Assembly (NCBI GenBank): GCA_045661345.1
Contig: JAZRFM010000027.1
Location: 62,001-126,000, forward strand
Source: RUG12461 sp045661345
Lineage (GTDB): Bacteria > Bacillota > Clostridia > Lachnospirales > Lachnospiraceae
Direction of reading: 5' to 3'
Length of the DNA: 64,000 bases
The notes beneath the pieces were generated by a model. It searched no databases. It was not told where the DNA came from and saw only the letters and a program-made list of their open reading frames with translations. The translations under genes and the position numbers were made by a program. Below, one piece after another: positions 23,061-32,491 of this stretch (within the stretch, counting starts at the first letter, position 1; each line of letters opens with the position of its first letter).

Positions 23061-25916
23061 CTAATCCGTAACTCTGTTATTGGTGGTGATCTCCTCTGCC
23101 TGTCCGGACAGTAATTCATCTTCCGTTGACAGACCGAAATAGTATTTCAGCACCTTGGAAGAGACCTCCGCTGCATTCGAGGAAGAATACCCGTATGCGA
23201 TTCTGGTGGCAACCGCGATTTTCGGGATGGTATTGCCGGTGCCGTCATAAGGCGCATAACAGACAAACAAAGCATGGTTCGGACGGGTGACAATCTGCTG
23301 CGCGGTACCGGTTTTTCCCGCAACGGGAATCGGGAAGTCCTTAAAATGGCTCTGGTTCTCGATCACCATCGCATTTCCCTGCTGGATGGCACTCCAGGTG
23401 GAGGATGCGATATCCGTCATTTCATTTTTCACCGTCGGTGTATAGCTTGTGATCTCCTGTCCGTCAGGGGAGGTCAATTTTTGCAGGAGCGTCAGATTAT
23501 AGACGGTGCCGCGGTTTGCGAGAGCCATGACATACCGCGCCAGATGGATTGTGGCATAGTTATTGTCAGACTGACCGATACTGGCAGTCACAGGGTATTC
23601 CGTGGCGATATGGGGAGCGCTTTCCGGTATTTCGATGCCGGTTTTATCCCCAAGACCATACTCCTTCGCATATTTTGTCAGTTTGCGGATACCGAGCTGA
23701 TCTGAAAAACTGTTGTAGCCGTTTGCGAGACGGTAGCCAACCTCGTAAAAATAGTAGTTGCAGGAATCCCGGATAGCCTCCGACACATTGATGAATCCAT
23801 GGGTCATGTGATAGGAACCGTAGATCCAGCAGGTGGGACCGTTTGCCACATTTTCATAGACGCCCTTGTCCTGAATCTTTTCATCCGTTGTGATGACGCC
23901 TTCTGTCAGGCCGGCTGTTGCGGTCACCATCTTAAAGGTGGAACCGGGTGCCGTCTCTTCCTGCGTTGCATGATCATAAAGCGGCAGGGATTTATCATCC
24001 TGCAGCAACTGATAGTAGGAAGAATCCAGGTTGTTTGCCAGGCGGTTATTGTCATAGCCCGGATAAGTCACCAGGGCAAGCAGCTCTCCCGTCTGGGGAT
24101 TGGTAATGACGCAGGAACCGGAACAGGGATCCAGCGCCAGCTGCGCCGGGGTCAGCTCCAGATTCTTGATCTTTTTCCGCAAAAAGTCGAAGGCGCTTGT
24201 CTGCTCCGAAAGAAGCGGCGGGTAATCCGGATCCGAAGATTCCAGCACTTCCTGATCATACAGGGCCAGGCAAAGGGTGCGCCCGGAGACCATATCCTGA
24301 TGGATGACGTATTTGTATACTTTTTTTGCAAAGACACGGTCATGATCAAGGGTTTCGATGATATAGGCAACCAGATTGTCATAGATTTCCGATGAATCCG
24401 AGTATTTTTCATTCAATTCGAATTTCGTGATATCAATCCAGTTCTTTTCAATTGCGTGCCGGAGGTACTCCTGCAGAGGAATTTCTCTTGCCCGCCATGC
24501 GAGAAAAACGGAATCCGTCCGGTCGATCTGATCGCTGAGAAGGATGTCATTTTCCACCAGCATGGTCACGATATAGGTCATGTAATCCTTTAACTCGTCA
24601 TCCAGAAGATTAAAGGGAAGCGCATCCTCGGCAGTGAGCTGGGCAGTAATCATGGCAAGGGCGGATTGCTTTTTCTGCAGAAAGGCCTCTTCGATCCGCC
24701 GTTCATTGTCGGAGGCGTCCGGTTCGCTGAAATGATCGATATTGAGAACGTTGTTATTGATCAAAGCATAATAGACGTCGTAGATCGGGATCAGGATATC
24801 GGAAGCGCTGCTGCCGGAGGTGGCATTGTATTCCTTCAGGTTGACGACCTTTGAATAAACGATGCCGGCAATTTCCTGCTCCAGAAGATCATAAACGGCC
24901 TCTGTGAGGTCTTTGCTGATGGAAAGATAAAGATCATTTCCGGCCTTCGGTTCGACGGTCTCAATCGTTTCCACGACTTTTCCGAGGTTGTCCACATAAA
25001 GCCGCTCGTAGCCTTTTTCCCCCTTCAGCGCGGAATCCATCACCTGTTCAATCCCGGCCTTTCCGACGGTGTCCGTCAGGGAATACTGATCGTTTTCCCT
25101 GGAATAAGTCTCGTATTCCTCCGCGTCAATCTTGCCGGTATACCCGATAATATGACTGAAGTATTCACTGTCCACATATTTGCGGACCGTACTTGTTTCA
25201 ACCGTAACGCCCTGCAGGTGATATTCGTTTTCACTGATATAGGCAAGTGTCTCATCGCTCACATCGGTAGCCACGTCGGTGAGAATATACTTCTGATAGC
25301 TGTTTTGCGACATGGCATAGCGCAGAACGACGATGCGGTATAATTCCGCCGGTGTATACAGATCCGTTGACAGCTGGTACTTTTTGTCTCCGGCAAGATA
25401 GGCGATGACATCATCCGGCGTGGACTCCCGCTCCGTCACCGTCAGCTTGTCAATACTGCTTTTTCCATAGACATCGGCCAGAAAACGAAGTCTGGCATTC
25501 CCCTCCGAAGCAAAACGGTACTTTCCGTTGGTCATCTGGATACCGAAGTCATTCTGGATCTGATCGCCGTTTTTGTACAGAACACGGATAATCTCGGCAA
25601 GCTCTTCATTCAGCTTCCGGTTTTTTTCTCTGGTGCTTTCATAGCTGCCGTTATCCTCGATCCGTACGGTGTAGGCCAGTTCATTGTAGGCAAGCAGATT
25701 TCCGTCACGATCATAAATATTGCCGCGGGTACTGTCCAGCACACGTTCTTTTTCGATTTTCAGTGTATAGTTTTCCTGATAGGATTCTCCGTTCACGATC
25801 TGAAGCTTAAACAGTCTCTGCAGGATCACAATGGTCAGGATGACCATGATGATGAGCAGCAGGATCAGCCGGGAGCGGAATAACCTTCCGAAAAAATCCT
25901 TGATGAGTTCAAACAA
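23061..25916 (-). CDS. mrdA: Penicillin-binding protein 2 (elongation transpeptidase)
   Basis: 951 residues: one N-terminal membrane segment, a PBP dimerisation domain (RGNIYDRDGNLLAYNELAYT), a long central part with extra helical sequence, and the transpeptidase domain. SxxK is in APGSTFKM (about 660), SxN is SCN, and KTG is in VAGKTGTAQQ (about 868). At over 900 residues it is longer than proteobacterial PBP2 but usual for Clostridia. Works with RodA, MreC and MreD. Its start overlaps the end of mreD. Confidence 0.93.
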   Translation of the reverse strand: MFELIKDFFGRLFRSRLILLLIIMVILTIVILQRLFKLQIVNGESYQENYTLKIEKERVLDSTRGNIYDRDGNLLAYNELAYTVRIEDNGSYESTREKNRKLNEELAEIIRVLYKNGDQIQNDFGIQMTNGKYRFASEGNARLRFLADVYGKSSIDKLTVTERESTPDDVIAYLAGDKKYQLSTDLYTPAELYRIVVLRYAMSQNSYQKYILTDVATDVSDETLAYISENEYHLQGVTVETSTVRKYVDSEYFSHIIGYTGKIDAEEYETYSRENDQYSLTDTVGKAGIEQVMDSALKGEKGYERLYVDNLGKVVETIETVEPKAGNDLYLSISKDLTEAVYDLLEQEIAGIVYSKVVNLKEYNATSGSSASDILIPIYDVYYALINNNVLNIDHFSEPDASDNERRIEEAFLQKKQSALAMITAQLTAEDALPFNLLDDELKDYMTYIVTMLVENDILLSDQIDRTDSVFLAWRAREIPLQEYLRHAIEKNWIDITKFELNEKYSDSSEIYDNLVAYIIETLDHDRVFAKKVYKYVIHQDMVSGRTLCLALYDQEVLESSDPDYPPLLSEQTSAFDFLRKKIKNLELTPAQLALDPCSGSCVITNPQTGELLALVTYPGYDNNRLANNLDSSYYQLLQDDKSLPLYDHATQEETAPGSTFKMVTATAGLTEGVITTDEKIQDKGVYENVANGPTCWIYGSYHMTHGFINVSEAIRDSCNYYFYEVGYRLANGYNSFSDQLGIRKLTKYAKEYGLGDKTGIEIPESAPHIATEYPVTASIGQSDNNYATIHLARYVMALANRGTVYNLTLLQKLTSPDGQEITSYTPTVKNEMTDIASSTWSAIQQGNAMVIENQSHFKDFPIPVAGKTGTAQQIVTRPNHALFVCYAPYDGTGNTIPKIAVATRIAYGYSSSNAAEVSSKVLKYYFGLSTEDELLSGQAEEITTNNRVTD

Positions 25917-26427
25917 ACTTGGCAGCGCTCCTTCTTTCCACTTCCTCCAGCTTCTGGTTGATCTTCAGAATCACGAAATACAAAATCAATGTGACAAGGA
26001 TCGTATAGATCAGCTCCGGAAGCATGATATGGACAAAGTAATACGGCAAATTGAATTTACCGCGGAACAAAAACAACTGAACATAGATAATCATATTGCA
26101 GGCCAGATCACTGGCACTGATGAGAAGCAGGGGAAGCTTGACATCCTCCGGATAAAAAAACTTCCGGAACATGCCGTTGATATAGCCGATATAAACATAG
26201 ATCAGCGTATAGATACCAAGATACGTTCCAAAAAACAGGTCAATAAGCAGACCGCAGAAAAGTCCGACCCACAGCCCTTCCTTGCGGCCGCGCATGAATC
26301 CGAAGGATGCCGTCACGATCACGAGAAGATTCGGACTGATGGACGCGAAAGAAAGCACCTGAAAAATGGTGCTTTGCAAAAGGAAACAACCGATAATGAT
26401 CGCTGCAATCGACAGTTTTCTGGCCAT
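25909..26427 (-). CDS. mreD: Rod shape-determining protein MreD
   Basis: 172 residues, five or six hydrophobic segments with little else, matching MreD in length and position between mreC and mrdA. It is a membrane scaffold of the elongation complex. It overlaps mrdA by 8 nt and follows mreC by 2 nt. Confidence 0.88.
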   Translation of the reverse strand: MARKLSIAAIIIGCFLLQSTIFQVLSFASISPNLLVIVTASFGFMRGRKEGLWVGLFCGLLIDLFFGTYLGIYTLIYVYIGYINGMFRKFFYPEDVKLPLLLISASDLACNMIIYVQLFLFRGKFNLPYYFVHIMLPELIYTILVTLILYFVILKINQKLEEVERRSAAKFV

Positions 26428-26429
26428 TC

Positions 26430-27311
26430 TTACTCTTCCTCCAACCCGGAGGTGTCCTTGAGGTACTTGACTACCAAAACCTCCTGCAGATGTTCAAAAT
26501 CCACAACCGGCGTAACTGTGCCGGATTTTGTCAGATTATTGGAGTCATATTCCAGACTGCTGATATAGCCCATCAGGATACCGGGAACATACTTGCTGCT
26601 GACGGTGCTGGTCACGATGGCATCTCCCACATGCACCTCGTCATCATCGTCTTTGAGCTTGGTAAGGGAAAGCTTCTGTTCGGAATTCATAAGAATCAGG
26701 TCGCCCTTTACGATACAAAGATCCGAGGTAGACAGCACCATGGCGCTGACCTGACTGATATCGTCAACGATGGCACGCACCTTGGCATAGTTAGCACCCA
26801 CAGAGGTGACGATGCCCACCAGACCGTCATCCGCGATCACATTCATGTCTACCTTGATGCCGTCATTGGCTCCCTTGTCGATGAGAAAGGTGGAAAACCA
26901 GTTGCCGGTGTCCTTCCCGATCACATGAGCCGCCACCTTTTCGTAATCCGGATATTTTTCATCCAGAGAAAGGAGCTTCCGATAGTTCTCCAGATCATAC
27001 TGCTCCAGCTGATAGGCATTCAGCTCCTCCGTCAGGGTATTGATCTGATGCTTCAGCTCCTCGTTTTCGGCCTGTACCTCACGCAGGGTTGTCAGATTGT
27101 TGATGGAATCGGAAAGAAGCGCGCCGACACGGTTGATCCCCTGCTGCATCGGGGTAAAAACATACCCGGCAGCCACTTTCAGCGGACCGCCGGACAGATT
27201 TAACGTAAAGCTGAGCAACATGACCACAATGCAGGAAACCGTGACGATCAGAAGCAGATATCGTGGCGGAAGCGCATGTTTGCTTTTCCTTTTGAATGTA
27301 CGTCGTCTCAT
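26430..27311 (-). CDS. mreC: Rod shape-determining protein MreC
   Basis: 293 residues: an N-terminal basic stretch, one membrane segment (about 18-38), a coiled coil (about 70-105, LREVQAENEELKHQINTLTE), then the two-barrel extracytoplasmic domain (VIADDGLVGIVTSVGANYAKVRAI, GDAIVTS). Links MreB inside to PBP2 outside. Confidence 0.93.
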   Translation of the reverse strand: MRRRTFKRKSKHALPPRYLLLIVTVSCIVVMLLSFTLNLSGGPLKVAAGYVFTPMQQGINRVGALLSDSINNLTTLREVQAENEELKHQINTLTEELNAYQLEQYDLENYRKLLSLDEKYPDYEKVAAHVIGKDTGNWFSTFLIDKGANDGIKVDMNVIADDGLVGIVTSVGANYAKVRAIVDDISQVSAMVLSTSDLCIVKGDLILMNSEQKLSLTKLKDDDDEVHVGDAIVTSTVSSKYVPGILMGYISSLEYDSNNLTKSGTVTPVVDFEHLQEVLVVKYLKDTSGLEEE

Positions 27312-27332
27312 AAATTCCTCAAGGCGTCACCG

Positions 27333-28349
27333 TTATTCCAGAATACGGGTTTTTTTGCTGTAGGCCAGATGCCGGTACTTGGGATCGGATACGATCTTGA
27401 CAAGACCGCGGGCAGCGGTTTCCTCCGGCATTTCACAGGTATTCACCTTGATCCCCGTGATCTCTGTGAACAGCGTGTCCAGATCGCGGATCTGCGAACC
27501 ACCGCCTGTAATATAGATCCCGTCATGAATGATATCCTTGGCGAGCTCGGGTGGCGTACGCTCCAGGATCATTTTGATGGAATTGCAGATGGAATTCAGG
27601 TCTCCTTTGATGGCTTCGTTCACAGTCTCTGCGGTCACTTCCATCTCCACAGGCAGACCGGAAACGAGGTTTCGCCCCACCACAACGGCGGAATCGGTAT
27701 TGCCGCCGATGCCGGAAGCGAGACTCTCCTTCAGGCTCATGGCACTCTTCTGTCCGATCACCAGGCTGAAATTCTTTTTGATAAATTGAAGGATCGATTC
27801 ATCGATCCGGTTTCCGCCGAAGTCAAGAAGGGAGGAAATGACAAGTCCGCCCAGAGAGATCACGGAGATCTCCGTGGTATCCGCGCCGAAATCCACAACC
27901 ATGATGCCGGTGGGCTGATTCACGTCCAGACCAAGACCGACGGCATCCGCGATAGGCTTCTTGCAGAGCAGCACAAGCTTGCTTTTCAGGCTGCTCTTAT
28001 AAAAAATATCAAAAAAGGCGCGCTCTTCCACCTCTGTGATATCGGCAGGCACGGCTACCACAAACTCGGCGCCCCGCACCTTCCCTTTGGTATTCTTCTC
28101 CAGAAATTCATACAGCATGGTCTGCATGAAATTGTAGTCTGCAATCACACCCTTGCTGATGGGAAATTTGATGGAGATTTCTTCGGGTACTTTTTCGTAC
28201 ATGTCATAGGCCCGGTCTCCGTAAGCATAAAGGCGATCCTTCCCTTTGATCGCGACGGTGTTCTTTTCGTTAAATACTTTTCCAATGGATTTGGAATAGA
28301 CTTTCAGGTTCCTCGTGCCGAGGTCAACCCCGTAAATATTATTACCCAC
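27333..28349 (-). CDS. mreB: Actin-like cell-shape protein MreB
   Basis: 338 residues with the actin-fold nucleotide motifs: phosphate 1 IYGVDLGTRN near the start, phosphate 2 VVDFGADTTEISV, adenosine motif YITGGGSQI. GTG 28349 is chosen because AGGAGG lies 8 nt upstream. The in-frame ATG 28367 has none. First gene of the mreBCD-mrdA-minC-rodA-mgsA series. Confidence 0.93.
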   Translation of the reverse strand: MGNNIYGVDLGTRNLKVYSKSIGKVFNEKNTVAIKGKDRLYAYGDRAYDMYEKVPEEISIKFPISKGVIADYNFMQTMLYEFLEKNTKGKVRGAEFVVAVPADITEVEERAFFDIFYKSSLKSKLVLLCKKPIADAVGLGLDVNQPTGIMVVDFGADTTEISVISLGGLVISSLLDFGGNRIDESILQFIKKNFSLVIGQKSAMSLKESLASGIGGNTDSAVVVGRNLVSGLPVEMEVTAETVNEAIKGDLNSICNSIKMILERTPPELAKDIIHDGIYITGGGSQIRDLDTLFTEITGIKVNTCEMPEETAARGLVKIVSDPKYRHLAYSKKTRILE

Positions 28350-28387
28350 CGGCGGTATCCTCCTCATTGTTCAAAACCACAAATATC

Positions 28388-29695
28388 TTAACATATCAGC
28401 CCTTTTGTAACAAGATTCTTCTCATAAAGTTTTTGAAGAGACATGAGGATTCCGAACTTGGCATGGGTCCATGTCAGCCCTCCCTGAAAGTAAACCGCAT
28501 AGGGCTCTCTTAGGGGGCCATCCGCACTCAGTTCGATGGAGGAACCCTGTACAAAAGCACCGGCGGCCATGATCACGGGATGATCGTATCCCGGCATGTC
28601 CCAGGGCTCCGGCGTCACGAAGCTGTCAACGGGCGCGGCGGCCTGAATGCCTTCGCAAAAGGCAAGAAGCCGCTCTTTGGAGCCGAGTGTCACTGCCTGG
28701 ATGATATCATGCCGGCTCTCGGATCCGTTCGGGATCACGGGAAATCCCAGCCGTTCATAGAGATTTGCGGCAAAAATGGCGCCTTTCAACGCGCCGGCCG
28801 TGACAGTGGGGGCGAGAAACAGCCCCTGAAAAAACTCTCTCATCATGCCAAGGCTGGCCCCGACCTCTTTACCGAGCCCGGGGGAGGTCAGGCGGAATGC
28901 AGCCTGTTCGATGCAGGCGGTAGTGCCTGCGAGATATCCCCCGCATTTGCACAGACCCCCGCCTGGATTTTTGATGAGAGAACCAACGGTAAGATCCGCG
29001 CCGTATTGGGAGGGCTCGGTTTCTTCCACGAATTCACCGTAGCAGTTGTCCACCAGAATCACGAGATCCTCTTTCTGCGCACGCAAAAAGGCAATCAGTT
29101 CGGCAATCTGTGCAACGGAAAAGGAGGGTCTGGTCTGATAGCCTTTGGAACGCTGGATGGTAACCATACGGGTATGAGGGTGAATGGCTTTTCGAATGCC
29201 GTCATAGTCAAAAGTGCCGTCAGGCAGCAGATCCACCTGCCGGTAGGTGACACCGTATTCCTGCAGGGAGCCCCTTGAGGGGCGGATTCCGATGACCTCT
29301 TCCAGGGTATCATAGGGTTTTCCCACAGGAGAAAGGAGCTCGTCCCCGGGTCTTAGATTACTCATCAGAGCCAGTGCGAGCGCATGGGTGCCGCAGGTGA
29401 TCTGCGGCCGCACCAGGGCATCCTGTGTACAGAAGACATCCGCATATACTTTCTCAAGGGTCACCCGTCCGATATCATCGTATCCGTAGCCGCTGGAGCT
29501 TTCAAAACAGGCGGTGCTGACCTTGTTTTTCTGCATGGCAGAAAGGACGCGCAGCTGATTGTGCTCGGCAGTCCGGTCGATGGCATGGAACCGCTCTGCA
29601 AGGTCCTGCTCGACCTGTTGAGAAAACTGCAGGATTTCCGGGGCAATGCCCATGGATTCATATTGTGCGGACAGTTCCTTTGTTTTCATATCCAT
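28388..29695 (-). CDS. Methionine gamma-lyase family PLP enzyme (YnbB-like)
   Basis: 435 residues, aspartate aminotransferase fold. The PLP lysine is in VGSLIKNPGGG, and SSSGYGYDDIGR and GTHALALALMSNLRPGDELL are family segments. Often annotated as aluminium resistance protein or cystathionine beta-lyase family; the true reaction is not settled. It follows miaA by 2 nt, the usual Firmicute order mutS-mutL-miaA-ynbB. Confidence 0.9.
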   Translation of the reverse strand: MDMKTKELSAQYESMGIAPEILQFSQQVEQDLAERFHAIDRTAEHNQLRVLSAMQKNKVSTACFESSSGYGYDDIGRVTLEKVYADVFCTQDALVRPQITCGTHALALALMSNLRPGDELLSPVGKPYDTLEEVIGIRPSRGSLQEYGVTYRQVDLLPDGTFDYDGIRKAIHPHTRMVTIQRSKGYQTRPSFSVAQIAELIAFLRAQKEDLVILVDNCYGEFVEETEPSQYGADLTVGSLIKNPGGGLCKCGGYLAGTTACIEQAAFRLTSPGLGKEVGASLGMMREFFQGLFLAPTVTAGALKGAIFAANLYERLGFPVIPNGSESRHDIIQAVTLGSKERLLAFCEGIQAAAPVDSFVTPEPWDMPGYDHPVIMAAGAFVQGSSIELSADGPLREPYAVYFQGGLTWTHAKFGILMSLQKLYEKNLVTKGLIC

Positions 29696-29697
29696 TT

Positions 29698-30648
29698 TCA
29701 GATGATCTCCTTTTCCCGCAGCTTTTCACACATGTATTCGACCAGCGCTTCCGTAGAGGGAATCTTATCCTTTTCGATCCACAGAATCTCTTTTTCGCGA
29801 TTCATCCAGGTCAGCTGTCTTTTGGCAAAATGGCGGCTGTCCCGTTTGATCCGGTAGACTGCTTCCTCCAGCGTGATCTCCCCCTCCAGATACCCTAACA
29901 GCTCCTTGTATCCAAGCCCCTGCATGGAAACCATATCCCGGGTGTAGCCCGCTGCGCGGAGGCGTTTCACCTCTTCCAGCAATCCGTTTTGCATCATCTG
30001 ATCAACCCGCTGATTGATGCGTTCGTAAAGAGCATCCCGTGCCATGGTAAGACAAAAATACGCTGCGTTGTAGGCACTGGCTTTTGCGCGTTCCCGCTCA
30101 TTCAATTCGGAAATGGGATCGCCGGTAAGTCTGCAATACTCAATGGCCCGGATCTGACGCTTGATATTGTGGGGATGGATCTTTGCGGCAGCCGCCGGAT
30201 CCAGCCGGAATAACAGCTCATGCAAAGCCTCGGGACCTTCTTTTTTTGCCAGGGCTTCCAGCTCTTCCCGGATGGAGGGATCCGATTTCGTCTCGGTAAA
30301 ATCAATGTCATAAAGCAATGCCTGGATATAGAACCCTGTCCCGCCGCAGACGATGGGGATCATACCGGCGTCTGTGATCTCCTTGACCGCCTGCCTGGCA
30401 AGTTCCTGAAACAAAACGACATGAAAGGGCTCCTCCGGATCCAGAATGTTGATGAGATAATGGGGAATGCCCTGCATTTCTTCGGGTGTGATCTTCGCGG
30501 TGCCGATGTCCATCTGACGGTAAACCTGCATGGAATCGGCCGAGATCACCGCGCCGTTTATTTTCTTTGCCAAAGCGATTGCCGCTGCGCTTTTTCCGAC
30601 AGCGGTAGGACCGGCAACAATCACAAGAGGCGTTTTCCCTGAAACCAT
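29698..30648 (-). CDS. miaA: tRNA dimethylallyltransferase
   Basis: 316 residues. Adds a dimethylallyl group to A37 of tRNAs reading codons that begin with U. P-loop GPTAVGKSAAA near residue 12, then SADSMQVYRQMDIGTAK and the HYLINILDP segment. The mutL stop and miaA start are 1 nt apart. Confidence 0.95.
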   Translation of the reverse strand: MVSGKTPLVIVAGPTAVGKSAAAIALAKKINGAVISADSMQVYRQMDIGTAKITPEEMQGIPHYLINILDPEEPFHVVLFQELARQAVKEITDAGMIPIVCGGTGFYIQALLYDIDFTETKSDPSIREELEALAKKEGPEALHELLFRLDPAAAAKIHPHNIKRQIRAIEYCRLTGDPISELNERERAKASAYNAAYFCLTMARDALYERINQRVDQMMQNGLLEEVKRLRAAGYTRDMVSMQGLGYKELLGYLEGEITLEEAVYRIKRDSRHFAKRQLTWMNREKEILWIEKDKIPSTEALVEYMCEKLREKEII

Positions 30649-30649
30649 A

Positions 30650-32467
30650 TCAGATCACCCTCTTAAACTTACGTTCCAGTTCATACCGGCTGATCTGGAT
30701 GGTGGTGGGTCTTCCGTGGGGACAATGATAGGGATTCTCCAGCGTCAGCATTTCGTCAAACAACGCGGCAAATTCTTCGGTGGAAATCCGCTGGTTCCCT
30801 TTGATGGCCGCCTTGCAGGACATGGTGGCGATCTGCAGATAGAGCTCGTCCGGATCCGTAAGCCGTTCACTTTCGGCCAGTTCATCAAGCATTTCCAGAA
30901 ACAGCTGCATTTCATTGAGGCCGTACAGATTGTCAGGCACCGCGGTGATCCTGTATTCCAGCCCGCCAAAGTGCTCGATCTCATATCCCAGCTGCAAAAG
31001 ATCCGGCAGAAACCTTTGCAGGGTATCTTCTTCCGAGGCGGAAAGAATCAGAAGGAGGGGCGGGGCAATCTGCTGGCTTGCATTTTGGGTTGCAGCCTTC
31101 CGTTTCATCAGCCGTTCAAAGATCACCTTCTCATGGGCGGCATGCTGATCAATGAGGAAGAGCTTCTCTCCCATCTCCACGATCCAGTACGTCTGGAATG
31201 CCTGACCGAGGATGCGGTAGTGTTTTTTTGCTTCCTCCGTAAAAAAAGGCAGGGTCTGCTGTTCATATTTGGGCTCGTAGGGAGTTTCCTTCCTGATCTC
31301 TTCCCGGATTTCGTCGGACAGGGCACGCAGCCGTTCCCTTTCAAAGGGCTCTGCATGACGATGATCGATCATCGTAACCTGCGGATCGGATATCACCGCT
31401 CTGGCAGAAGAAGAAACGGGCTGTGCCTGCGAAACGGACTCGTTATCTTCCGGCACAAGCGGGGATTCCGGGATCAGCTCCGTTTCCTGCAGGCTTTTCT
31501 TAATGCTTTCGGCGATCAACCGATACAGCTCCTCTCCTTTGGTAAAACGAAGCTCCAGCTTTTGGGGATGTACATTGACATCCACTTCCCTGCCGTCTAC
31601 CGTGAAGGAAAGCACCGTAAAGGGATACTGGTGCTGCATGAGGTAGGTGCGGTATGCGTCTTCGATGCCCTTTGCAATGAGATCGCTTTTTACAAAGCGG
31701 CCATTGACAAAATAATTCTCAAAATTCCGGTTGCCGCGGGTTACCACAGGCTTTGCGATATAGCCCTGGATCCGGGTGGTGCCTTCTGTCACGTCGACGG
31801 GAATCAGGGAAGAGGCAATTTCCTTGCCGTACAGATGGTAGATGATCTCCTTGGCGGAATTGTTGCCGGAGGTAAAAAGCTTTGTCTGTCCATGGGAAAG
31901 GAACTGAAAGGCGATGTCCGGATGGGAAAGCGCCATGTGCTGCAGCAGCGTATGAATATAACCCGTTTCCGTCTGGGACGTTTTCAGGAACTTCCGGCGC
32001 GCCGGAGTCTGATAGAAAAGGGAGCGGACCAGAAATGTCGTTCCCTCCGGGGCACCGATTTCTTCCAGAGTCATTTCCCGGCCGCCCTCGATGACATAAC
32101 GGGTGCCGAGAAGGGAAGCCTTCGTTTTCGTGATCACTTCCACACGCGATACGGCAGCAATGCTGGAGAGTGCTTCTCCGCGGAACCCCAATGTGCAAAT
32201 TGCCGCAAGATCCGCAGCTGTCCGGATCTTGCTGGTGGCATGGGACAAAAACGCGATGGGTACCTGCTCCTTTTCCATACCGCATCCATTATCGGTAACA
32301 CGAATAAGCGCTGTTCCGCCCTCCCTGATCTCGACAGTGATGGCGGAGGCTCCGGCGTCAATGGCATTTTCCACGAGCTCTTTCACGACGGAAGACGGAC
32401 GCTCGATCACCTCTCCCGCTGCAATGAGGTCGATTGTTTCTTTGGAAAGCACCTGGATCTCGTTCAT
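30650..32467 (-). CDS. mutL: DNA mismatch repair protein MutL
   Basis: 605 residues. GHKL ATPase N-terminus (AAGEVIERPSSVVKELVENAIDAGA, DNGCGM, GFRGEALSS) and a C-terminal endonuclease-type domain with DQHAAHEKVIFE and CPHGRPT, as in organisms without MutH. ATG 32467 follows GAGGAAG; the GTG at 32485 has no ribosome site. Confidence 0.95.
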   Translation of the reverse strand: MNEIQVLSKETIDLIAAGEVIERPSSVVKELVENAIDAGASAITVEIREGGTALIRVTDNGCGMEKEQVPIAFLSHATSKIRTAADLAAICTLGFRGEALSSIAAVSRVEVITKTKASLLGTRYVIEGGREMTLEEIGAPEGTTFLVRSLFYQTPARRKFLKTSQTETGYIHTLLQHMALSHPDIAFQFLSHGQTKLFTSGNNSAKEIIYHLYGKEIASSLIPVDVTEGTTRIQGYIAKPVVTRGNRNFENYFVNGRFVKSDLIAKGIEDAYRTYLMQHQYPFTVLSFTVDGREVDVNVHPQKLELRFTKGEELYRLIAESIKKSLQETELIPESPLVPEDNESVSQAQPVSSSARAVISDPQVTMIDHRHAEPFERERLRALSDEIREEIRKETPYEPKYEQQTLPFFTEEAKKHYRILGQAFQTYWIVEMGEKLFLIDQHAAHEKVIFERLMKRKAATQNASQQIAPPLLLILSASEEDTLQRFLPDLLQLGYEIEHFGGLEYRITAVPDNLYGLNEMQLFLEMLDELAESERLTDPDELYLQIATMSCKAAIKGNQRISTEEFAALFDEMLTLENPYHCPHGRPTTIQISRYELERKFKRVI

Positions 32468-32491
32468 GCTGATCTTCCTCTCCACAGGCTG

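Noticed and set aside
23051..23119. Extension of minC into the end of mrdA
   Set aside because: AGGAGG before ATG 23050 is decisive and the extension is not MinC-like.
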